Shown piece by piece: positions 44,548-52,826 of a stretch of DNA of 64,000 nucleotides. This DNA comes from Luteibacter aegosomatissinici (GTDB lineage: Bacteria > Pseudomonadota > Gammaproteobacteria > Xanthomonadales > Rhodanobacteraceae). The number at the start of each line of letters is the position of its first letter. Positions within the stretch are counted from its first letter, which is position 1. The position numbers and the translations under genes were made by a program. The stretch is taken from NCBI RefSeq assembly GCF_023078495.1, contig NZ_CP095742.1, positions 1,736,001 to 1,800,000 on the forward strand, in the 5' to 3' direction. The notes under the pieces were generated by a model. The model was not told the origin of the DNA. It did no database searches and saw only the letters and a program-made list of their open reading frames with translations.

Positions 44548-45269
44548 TACCACTTACCCAGGTGGGCGCCGCCATCCACGCGGAGCGCTTCACCGGTGAC
44601 GCGCGGGGCCTCGGTGACGAACACCACGGCATCGACGACTTCCTGGATGCTGGAGATGCCATGGATCGGCGAGAGCGTTGCCAGGATGTCCTTCGGGCCG
44701 TTGGCGTGCATCGGCGTATCGACGATGCCCGGGCCCACGGTGTTCACACGGATGCCCTGCTGTGCGTATTCCATCGCCAGGTTCAACGAGGCGGATTCAA
44801 TGCCGCCCTTGGTGATCATGGCCACGGATGCCGGCACGCCTGCGATCGGGTGGTCCGCCAGCGGCGAGGTGATACTGGTGATGGCGCCACCGGTACCCTG
44901 CGCCAGCAGCTGCTTGATCACGCGCTGGGTCATGTACACAAAGCCATCGAGATTGATCGACAGCAGCTGGCGGTAGTCTTCTTCGGTGGTATCGGTGAAC
45001 GGCTTGGCGATGAAGATGCCCGCGTTGTTGACCAGGCCATCGACCTTGCCGAAGGCCTTCACGGCGGCGTTCACCACGGCTTCGGCGGTGGCGGCGTCGG
45101 CGACATCGCCGTCCACCCGGACCAGGCGATCGGAGACCGGCAGCTCGTTCGACTCGCTGACCTTGCGGGACGTGGCGACGACGTTATAGCCGCGCTCGAG
45201 GAAGGTCTTGACGAGGCCGGCGCCGATGCCCTGCGAAGCGCCAGTGACAATGATGGTTTTAGCGTTCAT
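44547..45269 (-). CDS. short-chain dehydrogenase with missing catalytic Tyr
   Basis: A 240-aa classical-length SDR. The cofactor loop TGASQGIGAG (near 9-18), NNAGIF and the helix NLAMEYAQQGIRVNTVGPGIVDTPM are canonical. At the active site, however, the usual YxxxK reads AxxxK in SVAMITKGG: the Lys is present and the Tyr is Ala. A related group of SDRs shares a VAMLTKGG-like motif, so this may be a real subfamily with different chemistry. It is divergent from a LysR gene and coupled to ridA. Confidence 0.85.
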   Translation of the reverse strand: MNAKTIIVTGASQGIGAGLVKTFLERGYNVVATSRKVSESNELPVSDRLVRVDGDVADAATAEAVVNAAVKAFGKVDGLVNNAGIFIAKPFTDTTEEDYRQLLSINLDGFVYMTQRVIKQLLAQGTGGAITSITSPLADHPIAGVPASVAMITKGGIESASLNLAMEYAQQGIRVNTVGPGIVDTPMHANGPKDILATLSPIHGISSIQEVVDAVVFVTEAPRVTGEALRVDGGAHLGKW

Positions 45270-45344
45270 ACGTGACTCCGAATCGGTTGGGGAGGTGTCT
45301 TGCTGGATGGGTATGCTCCGCCGATCCGCATTGCTTGATTAGAC

Positions 45345-45368
45345 GGAAAAATCTGGAATCTCTTTTCC
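45345..45368. promoter_or_regulatory. weak inverted repeat in SDR/LysR divergent promoter
   Basis: GGAAAA and TTTTCC, 12 bp apart, 20 bp before the LysR start. It is compatible with a LysR site but short and AT-rich in a region where such matches can arise by chance. Confidence 0.25.
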
Positions 45369-45388
45369 ACATATGCAAAAGTCGAGGC

Positions 45389-46288
45389 ATGCTCGACCTC
45401 AACGACATCGCCGTGTTTGTCCGGGTGGCCCAGCTGGGCAGCTTCAGCCGTGCGGCGCAGGCGCTGGGCATGCCGGTTTCGACCGTCAGCCGGCGGGTGA
45501 CGGCGCTGGAAGAGGAGCTCGGCGTCACGCTGATCCAGCGCAGCACGCGCAAGCTCAGCCTGACGGTGCAGGGCAGGGCGTACTACGAGCAGTGCAGCGA
45601 GCCACTGAACGAACTCCACGACGCGGAGCGGGCGCTGACCCAGACGCAGAAGACCGCGGAGGGGCTACTGCGCGTGTCGGTTCCGGTCATCCTGGGCCAG
45701 GCGCCCTTCTTCGAGTTCGTCTCGGACTTCATGCATGCCTACCCGCGGATCCGGGTGGATCTTCACATCACCAACGCGTTCCTCGACCTGATCGGGGAAA
45801 ACATCGACGTCGCCATTCGCTATGGCGACCTGCACGACTCGGCCTTGGTGGCGCGGCGTATCGGCACGAGCGTCCGCTACATCGTCGCGACGCCTGGATT
45901 TCTCGCCGGGCAAACGCTCCCTCGGAAGCCGCAGGACCTGGAGGCGATGGCGTGCGTCATGATCAATGCACGCAACAACCAGGCCGAGTGGCTCCTGGTC
46001 AACGGAAAGCACGCGGAGCGCGTGCATGTCAGCGGGCCGCTAACCAGCCGCGACTTTAATTCGGTCAGTGCGTTTGTTTATCGCGGCCATGGCGTGGGGT
46101 TCCTGCCATCGGCGTACTGCGACGAAAAGATCGCCGCCGGCGAACTGGTCCGGCTGCTGCCGGACTGGTCATCACCGGAATTCCCGGTGCATGCCGTCTA
46201 CCCCACGCGCCGCTTCATGCCCCAGCGCCTGCAGGTCTTCCTGGATGCGTTGGCGGCATGGCAAAGCCCGTCGTGGCGACGGGCCTGA
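45389..46288 (+). CDS. LysR-family transcriptional regulator
   Basis: A 299-aa LysR protein of the CrgA-like group: DLNDIAVFVRVAQLGSFSRAAQALGMPVSTVSRRVTALEEELGVTLIQRSTRKLSLT, then an effector domain with NAFLDLIGENIDVAIRYGDLHDSALVARRIG. The ATG at 45389 is where the HTH begins; the frame opens at 45272 without similarity. It is divergent from the SDR-ridA pair, its likely target. Confidence 0.9.
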   Translation: MLDLNDIAVFVRVAQLGSFSRAAQALGMPVSTVSRRVTALEEELGVTLIQRSTRKLSLTVQGRAYYEQCSEPLNELHDAERALTQTQKTAEGLLRVSVPVILGQAPFFEFVSDFMHAYPRIRVDLHITNAFLDLIGENIDVAIRYGDLHDSALVARRIGTSVRYIVATPGFLAGQTLPRKPQDLEAMACVMINARNNQAEWLLVNGKHAERVHVSGPLTSRDFNSVSAFVYRGHGVGFLPSAYCDEKIAAGELVRLLPDWSSPEFPVHAVYPTRRFMPQRLQVFLDALAAWQSPSWRRA

Positions 46289-46292
46289 GCGT

Positions 46293-46493
46293 TCAGCGAT
46301 AGCGGCGGCGCTGCGACTCGTCGCGCTTGACGACGATGCGTACCGGGCGCGGCTTGCGGAGCAGGGTGATCCAGAACGCGCCTTCGAAGAGTGCACCGGC
46401 GGCGACAAGGAACATGGCGCCCGTGACAAAGCCCGCGACGTACAGGGTGGCTGCCAGGCCAAGGATCGCTGCCAGGATCGTGAAACGCTTCAT
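46293..46493 (-). CDS. small two-helix membrane protein
   Basis: A 66-aa protein starting after AGGAG. Residues 4-25 and 27-45 form two hydrophobic helices (LAAILGLAATLYVAGFVTGAMFLVAAGALFEGAFWITLL). The tail RKPRPVRIVVKRDESQRRRYR is strongly basic. Short inner-membrane proteins of this form are common and uncharacterised. The start was set at 46493 by the ribosome site. Confidence 0.6.
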   Translation of the reverse strand: MKRFTILAAILGLAATLYVAGFVTGAMFLVAAGALFEGAFWITLLRKPRPVRIVVKRDESQRRRYR

Positions 46494-46716
46494 TGCTGCT
46501 CCTGTCGGGTGGACGTGCGATATAGAACGTGGGGCCAGCATGGCATGAATCCCACCCGCGCGGCTGAATCCAGAAGAAAAGGCGCCATCACGGGGCGTTC
46601 GGTGGCGTGAGACGATTGCGCTAGAACATGAGTATTCAGGGTCTTATCGTCTCGATGGCGGCGGCGGAGCATATGCACCTGCCGGGCAATACGGCCCGAT
46701 CAACCCTGGAGCTGCC

Positions 46717-47295
46717 ATGAACACCGCCTTCCGTTCCCTGCTGGAACGCTTTGTCCGCCTCGAATCCGTCGGACCCACCCTGATCCGCCTTGCGATCGCC
46801 ATTGTGTTTATCTGGATCGGTGCGTTGAAGTTCGTACCCTACGAGGCAGACAGCATCACGCCGTTCGTCGCGAACAGCCCGGTGATGTCGTTCTTCTACG
46901 AGCACCCCCAGGAGTACAAGCCGCACCTGACCCATGAAGGCCAGCTCGTACCCGAGCAGCGCGCGTGGCAGGAGCAGAACAACACGTACGCCTTTTCCCG
47001 CGGCCTTGGCACGGTGGAACTGACCATCGCCTTCCTGGTGCTTTCCTTCCCGTTCTCGAAGCGACTGGCGTTGCTGGGCGCGTTCCTCTCATTCGCCACG
47101 ACGGTAGTGACGCTGTCGTTCCTGTTCACCACGCCGGAAGCGTGGGTGCCTGCACTGGGCGATGCACAGCATGGCTTCCCATACCTCTCGGGTGCCGGGC
47201 GCCTGGTGCTGAAGGACACGCTGATGATGGCTGGCGCGTGGGTGATCGGCATCGATGCGGCGAAGCGGATCCTCGCTAATCGACGCACCTCCTGA
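46717..47295 (+). CDS. DUF417 (RclC/YkgB-like) membrane protein
   Basis: A 192-aa inner-membrane protein with about four helices. LIRLAIAIVFIWIGALKFVPYEADSITPFVANSPVMSF is the DUF417 signature, and LSGAGRLVLKDTLMMAGA closes it. E. coli RclC of this family belongs to the reactive-chlorine resistance operon. No RclA or RclB is adjacent. A 30-codon open frame at 46628-46720 ends on its start codon (ATGA). Confidence 0.85.
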   Translation: MNTAFRSLLERFVRLESVGPTLIRLAIAIVFIWIGALKFVPYEADSITPFVANSPVMSFFYEHPQEYKPHLTHEGQLVPEQRAWQEQNNTYAFSRGLGTVELTIAFLVLSFPFSKRLALLGAFLSFATTVVTLSFLFTTPEAWVPALGDAQHGFPYLSGAGRLVLKDTLMMAGAWVIGIDAAKRILANRRTS

Positions 47296-47382
47296 CGGAA
47301 CGCACCAGGCCTGTCACGCGCGCCGACGTGTCTTTCGATGCGTCGGCGCGGGGCCATTTAATTGACCCGGATAAAACATATT

Positions 47383-47404
47383 AAATGTGATGTACATCAC
47401 GTTT
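47383..47404. promoter_or_regulatory. near-consensus CRP/Clp-type operator
   Basis: AAATGTGA, 6-bp spacer TGTACA, TCACGTTT: 22 bp, matching the CRP consensus half-sites TGTGA and TCACA except for one base (G for A in the last half), with the outer AAA/TTT also present. In Xanthomonadales the CRP-like protein is Clp. It lies 106 bp before the preferred start of the TIR gene. Confidence 0.7.
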
Positions 47405-47510
47405 TGGTGCTAGCGTAAGAACTCGCGTGTCCGGGCAGGCGGACAGGTCCGTGCCCTTATCCCTTGGGGTGGATGGGGCGTCCTCGGCGCAGGTCGTGGG
47501 GAGAGCACGC

Positions 47511-49721
47511 GTGGTGGCGCAACGGTCGACGGCGCAGGAGGTCCGCTACCGGGCCTTCATCAGCTACAGCCACCGGGATAAAGCCTGGGCAAGATGGCTG
47601 CATCGTGCGCTGGAAAGCTACCCGGTGCCGCACCGCCTGGTGGGCCGCGTCACCGATCTGGGCACCGTCCCCAAACGCCTTGCGCCCATCTTCCGCGATA
47701 CCGACGAACTCGCCACGGCACGCGACCTTGGCCAGAAGGTGAGCGAAGCGTTGGCACAGTCGGCGTCGCTGCTCGTGGTCTGCTCACCCGAGGCCGCGTT
47801 ATCGCGCTGGGTCGATGAAGAAATACGCATGTACCAGCGGCAGGGTGGGGCCGAGCGCATCTTCTGCCTGGTCGTGGCGGGTGAGCCCAATGCCAGCCGT
47901 ATCGCCGGGCGGGGCGCCGAAGAATGTTTTCCGCCCGCCCTGCGGCAGCGCTACGACGCGGAAGGCAACCTGAGCGACGACGTCATTGAACCGCTGGCCG
48001 CCGACGTGCGGCCGGGCGGGGATGGCAAGCATGACGCCCTGTGCAAACTTGTCGCCGGCATGCTGGGTGTCGGCCTGGATGAGCTGAAGCGCCGCGACTT
48101 ACAGAGGCGCGCGAAGCGCGCGGTTGCCATATCGGCGGTCGCCGTCGCGGTGATGGTCGTTACGATCATCCTGGCCATCAACGCGACTCTCGCGCGGCGC
48201 GATGCGGTGGCAGCCAGCCGTGTCGCCGAGCGTAGGCAAAAGGATGCCGAAGACCTCGTTGCCTTCATGCTGGGCGATCTCAACGACAAGCTGGCCCAGG
48301 TGTCGCGGCTGGATATCCTGGAGGCGGTGGATGACCGCGCGATGGCGTACTTCCAGGCACAACCGACAAACGAAGTGAGCGACAGGGCGCTGCTCCAGCG
48401 CGCTACCGCTCTGGAGAAGATCGGTAGCGTGCGGCTGGACCAGGGCCGGCTCGATGCCGCGCTGGCCTCGTACGAAGCGGCGCGAAATGTCGCCGCCGAA
48501 CTCGTGGCAAAGGATCCTGCCCATATTCCGCGACAGGTGCTACTGGCGGAGGTCGTGACCTTTATGGGCATGGTGCATTGGCGACAGGCGCGGCTTGACG
48601 ATGCGCAGCGCGCGTTCGCCGATGCGCGCGCCATCCTGGCCGGTGCGGAGAAGGCTGCACCCGACAACAATGACCTGCATTTCCAGCTGGCCATGCTCGA
48701 CAACAACATGGGCCGGGTGATGGAAGCGCGTGGCGCCATCGATGATGCCGAGACGCACTACCGGGACATGCTGGCTCGCATGCAGCGGCTTTCGAACGCC
48801 GCTCCGAATGATGCCGATGTCGCCGAGTGGCTGGGTTCGGCACATTACAACCTGGGCAAGCTTGCCCTGTTGCGCGGGGAGATCGCGAACGCCATCGCGC
48901 AATACGCCGCTGACGAAACCATCCAGGCGCGGCTTAGTAGCAGCGACCCGAAGGATGCGAACCGCAAGGACAACCTGCTCACCGTGCAGGCCATCCTTGG
49001 CCGTGCGCAGGCGTTGGCGGGTGACGTGCCTGCCGGCGTGCAGCGCCTGCAGCGCGCTGTCGACGCGGCCCATGCACTGGTCGCCCTCGATGCGACCAAT
49101 ACGGATGCCCAGGAGCATGTCGCGTTGTTCTCGACACACCTGGCCCGCCTGCGTCGGCTGGCCGGGGATGCCGACGCTGCGCGCGCGCTCATCGCGACAG
49201 CACTACCCGTGTTCATCGCCCTGCGCAAGCAGGATCCGCATAACGCCGCATGGCAACGGGAATACGCCGAGGCGCGTACGGAGGAAGCCGCTGAAGCAGC
49301 GCAGCGCGGCGACACCATGATGGCTGCCGCCAGCGCTCGAGAGGCGATGAGTGTTCTGGAGCCGTTGCTTGCCGCCCAACCTGCCGACCGCGCCACGTTG
49401 CTGGCCACGCTGGCAGCGCGTCTTGCGGCCGCCGATGTGGCGCCTGATGTCGTCAGCCGCAGCGTCCTGCGCGACGGGGTAGGGCGCGATGCCGCAGCGG
49501 TGACCAGCGCAAGGTCAGATCCCCGTTTGATCGCGCTGCAGGTAGAAGCACTGCTTGCGCTCGGGCGCCACGCCGAGGCCGAGCCCCTGATTCGCACCCT
49601 GTGGAGCGCCGGCTACCGCGATCTCGCCCTTGTCCAGCAACTGCGCCGCGCGCGCATCGATTACCCCGTCAACCAGGCTTTCCAGCGCGAGCTGGTGGCC
49701 GCGACGGCTGGAGGCAGGTAG
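47511..49721 (+). CDS. TIR-domain protein with membrane helix and TPR-like repeats
   Basis: A 736-aa protein, counted from the GTG at 47511, which follows GGGGAGAG at ideal spacing; the frame is open from a GTG at 47427 that lacks a ribosome site. Residues 14-24 are the TIR box RAFISYSHRDK; FRDTDEL (61-67) follows. RWVDEEI (99-105) holds Glu104 at the position of the catalytic Glu of SARM1-type TIR NADases. One helix (about 204-224) spans the membrane. A coiled segment and about ten degenerate TPR-like helices fill the C-terminal two-thirds. It is first in an operon with a 47-aa protein and a SLOG-membrane protein, suggesting NAD-derived signalling. NADase activity is inferred. Confidence 0.85.
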   Translation: MVAQRSTAQEVRYRAFISYSHRDKAWARWLHRALESYPVPHRLVGRVTDLGTVPKRLAPIFRDTDELATARDLGQKVSEALAQSASLLVVCSPEAALSRWVDEEIRMYQRQGGAERIFCLVVAGEPNASRIAGRGAEECFPPALRQRYDAEGNLSDDVIEPLAADVRPGGDGKHDALCKLVAGMLGVGLDELKRRDLQRRAKRAVAISAVAVAVMVVTIILAINATLARRDAVAASRVAERRQKDAEDLVAFMLGDLNDKLAQVSRLDILEAVDDRAMAYFQAQPTNEVSDRALLQRATALEKIGSVRLDQGRLDAALASYEAARNVAAELVAKDPAHIPRQVLLAEVVTFMGMVHWRQARLDDAQRAFADARAILAGAEKAAPDNNDLHFQLAMLDNNMGRVMEARGAIDDAETHYRDMLARMQRLSNAAPNDADVAEWLGSAHYNLGKLALLRGEIANAIAQYAADETIQARLSSSDPKDANRKDNLLTVQAILGRAQALAGDVPAGVQRLQRAVDAAHALVALDATNTDAQEHVALFSTHLARLRRLAGDADAARALIATALPVFIALRKQDPHNAAWQREYAEARTEEAAEAAQRGDTMMAAASAREAMSVLEPLLAAQPADRATLLATLAARLAAADVAPDVVSRSVLRDGVGRDAAAVTSARSDPRLIALQVEALLALGRHAEAEPLIRTLWSAGYRDLALVQQLRRARIDYPVNQAFQRELVAATAGGR

Positions 49722-49762
49722 CAGGGACCGTTTGTGATCCATCACCGCAACAGGAGAACGAT

Positions 49763-49906
49763 ATGTCCGCTGATCTCGACAACGAACCCACCCAGGAAGA
49801 TCGTCAGGATCTTCGTGAAAACGACCGGGACGATACGGGAAGCCCTACTCCCAAGACGCTAGCCGACGCGCTCGTCACCAAGAAACCTGGCATCAAGCCC
49901 TCATGA
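49763..49906 (+). CDS. 47-aa acidic linker-gene peptide
   Basis: A 47-aa protein after a good AGGAGA site: MSADLDNEPTQEDRQDLREN, then a Ser/Thr/Pro stretch and a basic tail KKPGIKPS. It has no membrane helix and is probably disordered. Its stop overlaps the next gene start (ATGA), so it is translationally coupled to the SLOG protein. It could be an adaptor or regulator; no known family is recognised. Confidence 0.6.
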   Translation: MSADLDNEPTQEDRQDLRENDRDDTGSPTPKTLADALVTKKPGIKPS

Positions 49907-51588
49907 TCCCACTGGTCGTTGGGGTCACCAGCCACCGCGACATCGCCCCTGGCGATATCGAACCGCTACGCGAAAAGGTCAGGGCTTTCTTTGTGCAGCT
50001 CCAGGAGGCGTTCCCAGGGCTGCCCTTGCTCGTGTTATCGGCGCTGGCCGAAGGAGGCGACCAGCTCGTCGCGGAAGAGGCCCTTGGGGTAGGGGCGCGT
50101 CTCGTCGCGCCGCTACCCCTGCCGCCCGATCTGTACGTCGATGATTTCGACGACGCGGGAGTTCACGCGACGTTTGAATCACTGCGTAAGCGTGCGGAAG
50201 TGGTGTTGCTGCCACGGCTGATGGAAATGCCGCGCCACATCGTGGGCTCGCCCGGTGCGGCACGCGATCGGCAGTACGCGAAAGCGGGCGTCTACATTGC
50301 GAGCCACTGCCATGTGTTGCTCGCCCTGTGGGATGGCAACGAAGCCAATGGCGTTGGCGGCACCGCGCAGATCGTGCATTACCACCTTACCGGTGGCTTG
50401 CCCGGGCCTACGCTGCATCACAACCGCATGCGCCATGTGCTGGCGGGCGGGGATGAAAGCCTGCTTTATCACATCGTATGCCCACGCGCGGGCGAACCCG
50501 TGGCCGAGGGCTTGCACCCCCTGGAAGCCGGCTGGCGGATTGCCGATGACATGTCATTCCACACAACGTTACCCGGCGATTTCCGCCTGATGTTCGAGCG
50601 CATGGCGGACTTCAACGATGATGTGACACGGCATGCCGACGAGATCGATGCCGAGCCCCGCAGCCTGCATGGCAGCCCCTCCGGTGCCACGGCCACCATC
50701 GAGGAGGTGTTTCACCAGGCCGATTGGCTCGCTATCCATTTTCGCAAGCGCGTGGTGCTGGCACTACGCGCCACGTACACCGTTGCCGCGCTGATGGGCA
50801 TTGCCTTCACCTTCTATGCCCATCTGCCGGGTAACAACTCGTTGATCTACGGCTTTCTGCTGTTGTTTGCGACGGGCGGTTTCGTGGCCATGCTGGCGGG
50901 CAGGCGTGGGTGGCATCGCAAATACCTGGATTACCGCGCGTTGGCCGAGGGCCTGCGCATCCAGTCGTGCTGGCGCCGCGCCGGTATCGCGGCCAGCGCG
51001 GATCACGAGTTCGCGCACGATAATTTCCTGCAGAAGCAAAACATCGAGCTTGGCTGGATCCGCAATGTGATGCGGGCGGCAAGCCTGTATCCGTCGACCC
51101 ACCCGGAAGAGCCAGGTGACGCGAGCCTGCAGGAGGTTATCGCGGAATGGGTCGGGGAGCCGGGTAAATCCGGCCAGCTGCACTACTACGAATCGAAGAC
51201 CGCCGAGCGAACAGGTCTGCACCACATCACCGAGACCGTGGGTCGCATCAGTTTGTGGGGTGGCATCGCCATCAGCGTCTTCCTCGCGGTATTCGCGCTA
51301 CAGTTGGGCGAGGAGGCCAAGGTGACCCTGGTGACCGTGATGGCTGTGCTGTCCATCGTCGCCGCGGTGCGCGAGGCTTACGCGTACCGCAAGGCCGATC
51401 GCGAACTGATGCGCCAGTACTGCTTCATGCAGCGGATATTCACCAGCGCGCGCTGCGCGCTTGATCGCACCCACGATCCCGCCCAGCAACGCGCCATCCT
51501 GCACGCGCTCGGCGAGGCCGCCCTCACCGAGCATGCCGAATGGACGCTGATGCAGCGGGAACGGCAGGTCGAGCACAGCAAACTGTAG
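49903..51588 (+). CDS. SLOG-domain protein with four membrane helices (SLATT-like)
   Basis: A 561-aa protein. The N-terminal SLOG-like Rossmann domain shows VGVTSHRDI (6-14), LSALAEGGDQLVAEEAL (45-61), a PLPLPPDLYVDDF strand, and ALWDGNEANGVGGTAQIVHYH (141-161), the glycine-rich nucleotide site. Two membrane-helix pairs follow (about 287-333 and 449-490), each next to a conserved helix; KYLDYRALAEGLRIQSCWRRAG (340-361) is the mark of SLATT/DUF4231-type 2TM effectors. SLOG domains bind or make nucleotide second messengers and SLATT modules are predicted pore-formers. It is co-translated with the 47-aa gene and downstream of the TIR gene. Confidence 0.82.
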   Translation: MIPLVVGVTSHRDIAPGDIEPLREKVRAFFVQLQEAFPGLPLLVLSALAEGGDQLVAEEALGVGARLVAPLPLPPDLYVDDFDDAGVHATFESLRKRAEVVLLPRLMEMPRHIVGSPGAARDRQYAKAGVYIASHCHVLLALWDGNEANGVGGTAQIVHYHLTGGLPGPTLHHNRMRHVLAGGDESLLYHIVCPRAGEPVAEGLHPLEAGWRIADDMSFHTTLPGDFRLMFERMADFNDDVTRHADEIDAEPRSLHGSPSGATATIEEVFHQADWLAIHFRKRVVLALRATYTVAALMGIAFTFYAHLPGNNSLIYGFLLLFATGGFVAMLAGRRGWHRKYLDYRALAEGLRIQSCWRRAGIAASADHEFAHDNFLQKQNIELGWIRNVMRAASLYPSTHPEEPGDASLQEVIAEWVGEPGKSGQLHYYESKTAERTGLHHITETVGRISLWGGIAISVFLAVFALQLGEEAKVTLVTVMAVLSIVAAVREAYAYRKADRELMRQYCFMQRIFTSARCALDRTHDPAQQRAILHALGEAALTEHAEWTLMQRERQVEHSKL

Positions 51589-51599
51589 CGGTGTAACGC

Positions 51600-52001
51600 T
51601 TACGCCGTGCGGGAGCGCAACCCATCCAGGCTCCACCGGCCAGCGCCCCATACCGCGAACTGGACCAGGCCGCCGGCGATCGACAGGTTCTTCAGGAAGT
51701 GGATCTGCTGGTTCGCATCATCGAAGTGGGCGTGGAACGTGAACGCGGTAACCAGGGTGAACAGGGCCATGAGCCCGGCGACGAGTCGGGTGCGGTAGCC
51801 AAGCAGCAGCAACGTACCGAGGCCAAGCTCCACGGCGATGGCGGCGAGGTAGGCGATATCGGGCAGGGGCAGGCCAGCCGAGGCGATATAAGCCTTGGTC
51901 GCCGCCGGTGCCGCCACCTTGCCGATCCCGGATACGAGGAACAGGCTGCACATCAGCAGGCGGCCGATGAAAGAAACGGCGGGATAGCGATCGGTGGTCA
52001 C
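51600..52001 (-). CDS. DoxX-family membrane protein (second in locus)
   Basis: A 133-aa four-helix DoxX protein starting at GTG: SFIGRLLMCSLFLVSGIGKVAAPAATKAYIASAGLPLP is the DoxX signature. It is last on the minus strand of the bufferin locus, 93 bp after the DUF2063 gene. DoxX proteins (BufD) accompany bufferin operons, with presumed membrane redox or electron-transfer roles. Confidence 0.82.
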   Translation of the reverse strand: MTTDRYPAVSFIGRLLMCSLFLVSGIGKVAAPAATKAYIASAGLPLPDIAYLAAIAVELGLGTLLLLGYRTRLVAGLMALFTLVTAFTFHAHFDDANQQIHFLKNLSIAGGLVQFAVWGAGRWSLDGLRSRTA

Positions 52002-52094
52002 GGCGGGCTCCTGGTTCGGTGGATCGTGGTCAGGCAGGTATTGTGCGCACGCGGCTCGCGCTGTCTTGTACAGGCGCGGCGTACGCGGTGGCGC

Positions 52095-52826
52095 TCAGGC
52101 TACCGATACCACAAGACCATCCTCGAACCATTCGCGCAAGAGCTGGGCAGCGGTGGCCGCCGTGTCGCCATCGGGCATGTGGGTGTTGAGCAGCGCACAG
52201 ATATCGCCAAAGGTGCCACCGGCCATCGCGAGGTCCAGGCTCGCCGTTTCGTGCGGGGGCATGCTTACGAAGCGAGGCGACAGCTCACTGCGCCATACCC
52301 TGACGGCGGCGGGGGCGAGGAGTAGCGAGGGCGTGGGCGGGTGAGTACCTGCCGACAATGCCGACCAGATGGCCGCCGCATTGGTGTGAACATGCCCGAA
52401 GCGCAGGGAGGGTACAAACGCGAAGTTCGCCTGTTCCCAATCGATGACCGCCGCCTCACGCAATGCCAGGGGGACGACATCGTGACTGTAGAACGTCTGG
52501 CGCAGCGCATGATCCAGCCAGGCCAGTTCGGCGACCGGATCCGGTAGCGGACATGCGCCTGCCAGATAAGCGGGGAAGGATTGCCCGTAGTGGTTCAGGC
52601 TCCATGCCGCCGAGGGGTTCTGGTCGATATAGGCCAGCGCCAACGTTTCGAAGACCTCATCGCCCATCCATAGGGCCACGCGCTCGTACGTATCGCGCAA
52701 CGAACCGAGCAACTGGCCCCGATGGTTGTTGGCGTAGACCCGCACGCCGCGGGGATCGGCCGTCACAGGCGTACCCGCGTCGTTGAGTGATGCAAGCAAC
52801 GCCCGTTGCAGGTCGACCAGCTTCAT
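52095..52826 (-). CDS. bufC: DUF2063 (BufC/HvfC) RiPP partner protein, copy 2
   Basis: A 243-aa protein of the DUF2063 family, the recruitment partner of MNIO enzymes. LQRALLASLNDAG...VRVYANNHRGQLLGSLRDTYERVALWMGDEVFETLALAYIDQNPSAAWSLNHYGQSFPAYLAG matches the N-terminal part of the family, which binds the MNIO enzyme and the precursor leader. It overlaps bufB (ATGA at 52823), so the two are made together. Confidence 0.88.
   Translation of the reverse strand: MKLVDLQRALLASLNDAGTPVTADPRGVRVYANNHRGQLLGSLRDTYERVALWMGDEVFETLALAYIDQNPSAAWSLNHYGQSFPAYLAGACPLPDPVAELAWLDHALRQTFYSHDVVPLALREAAVIDWEQANFAFVPSLRFGHVHTNAAAIWSALSAGTHPPTPSLLLAPAAVRVWRSELSPRFVSMPPHETASLDLAMAGGTFGDICALLNTHMPDGDTAATAAQLLREWFEDGLVVSVA

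Noticed and set aside
47427-51588. Classical Thoeris (ThsA/ThsB)
   Set aside because: ThsA has SIR2 or other NADase/effector fused to SLOG, and ThsB is a small TIR. Here TIR is fused to TPRs and SLOG to membrane helices, so the name does not apply.
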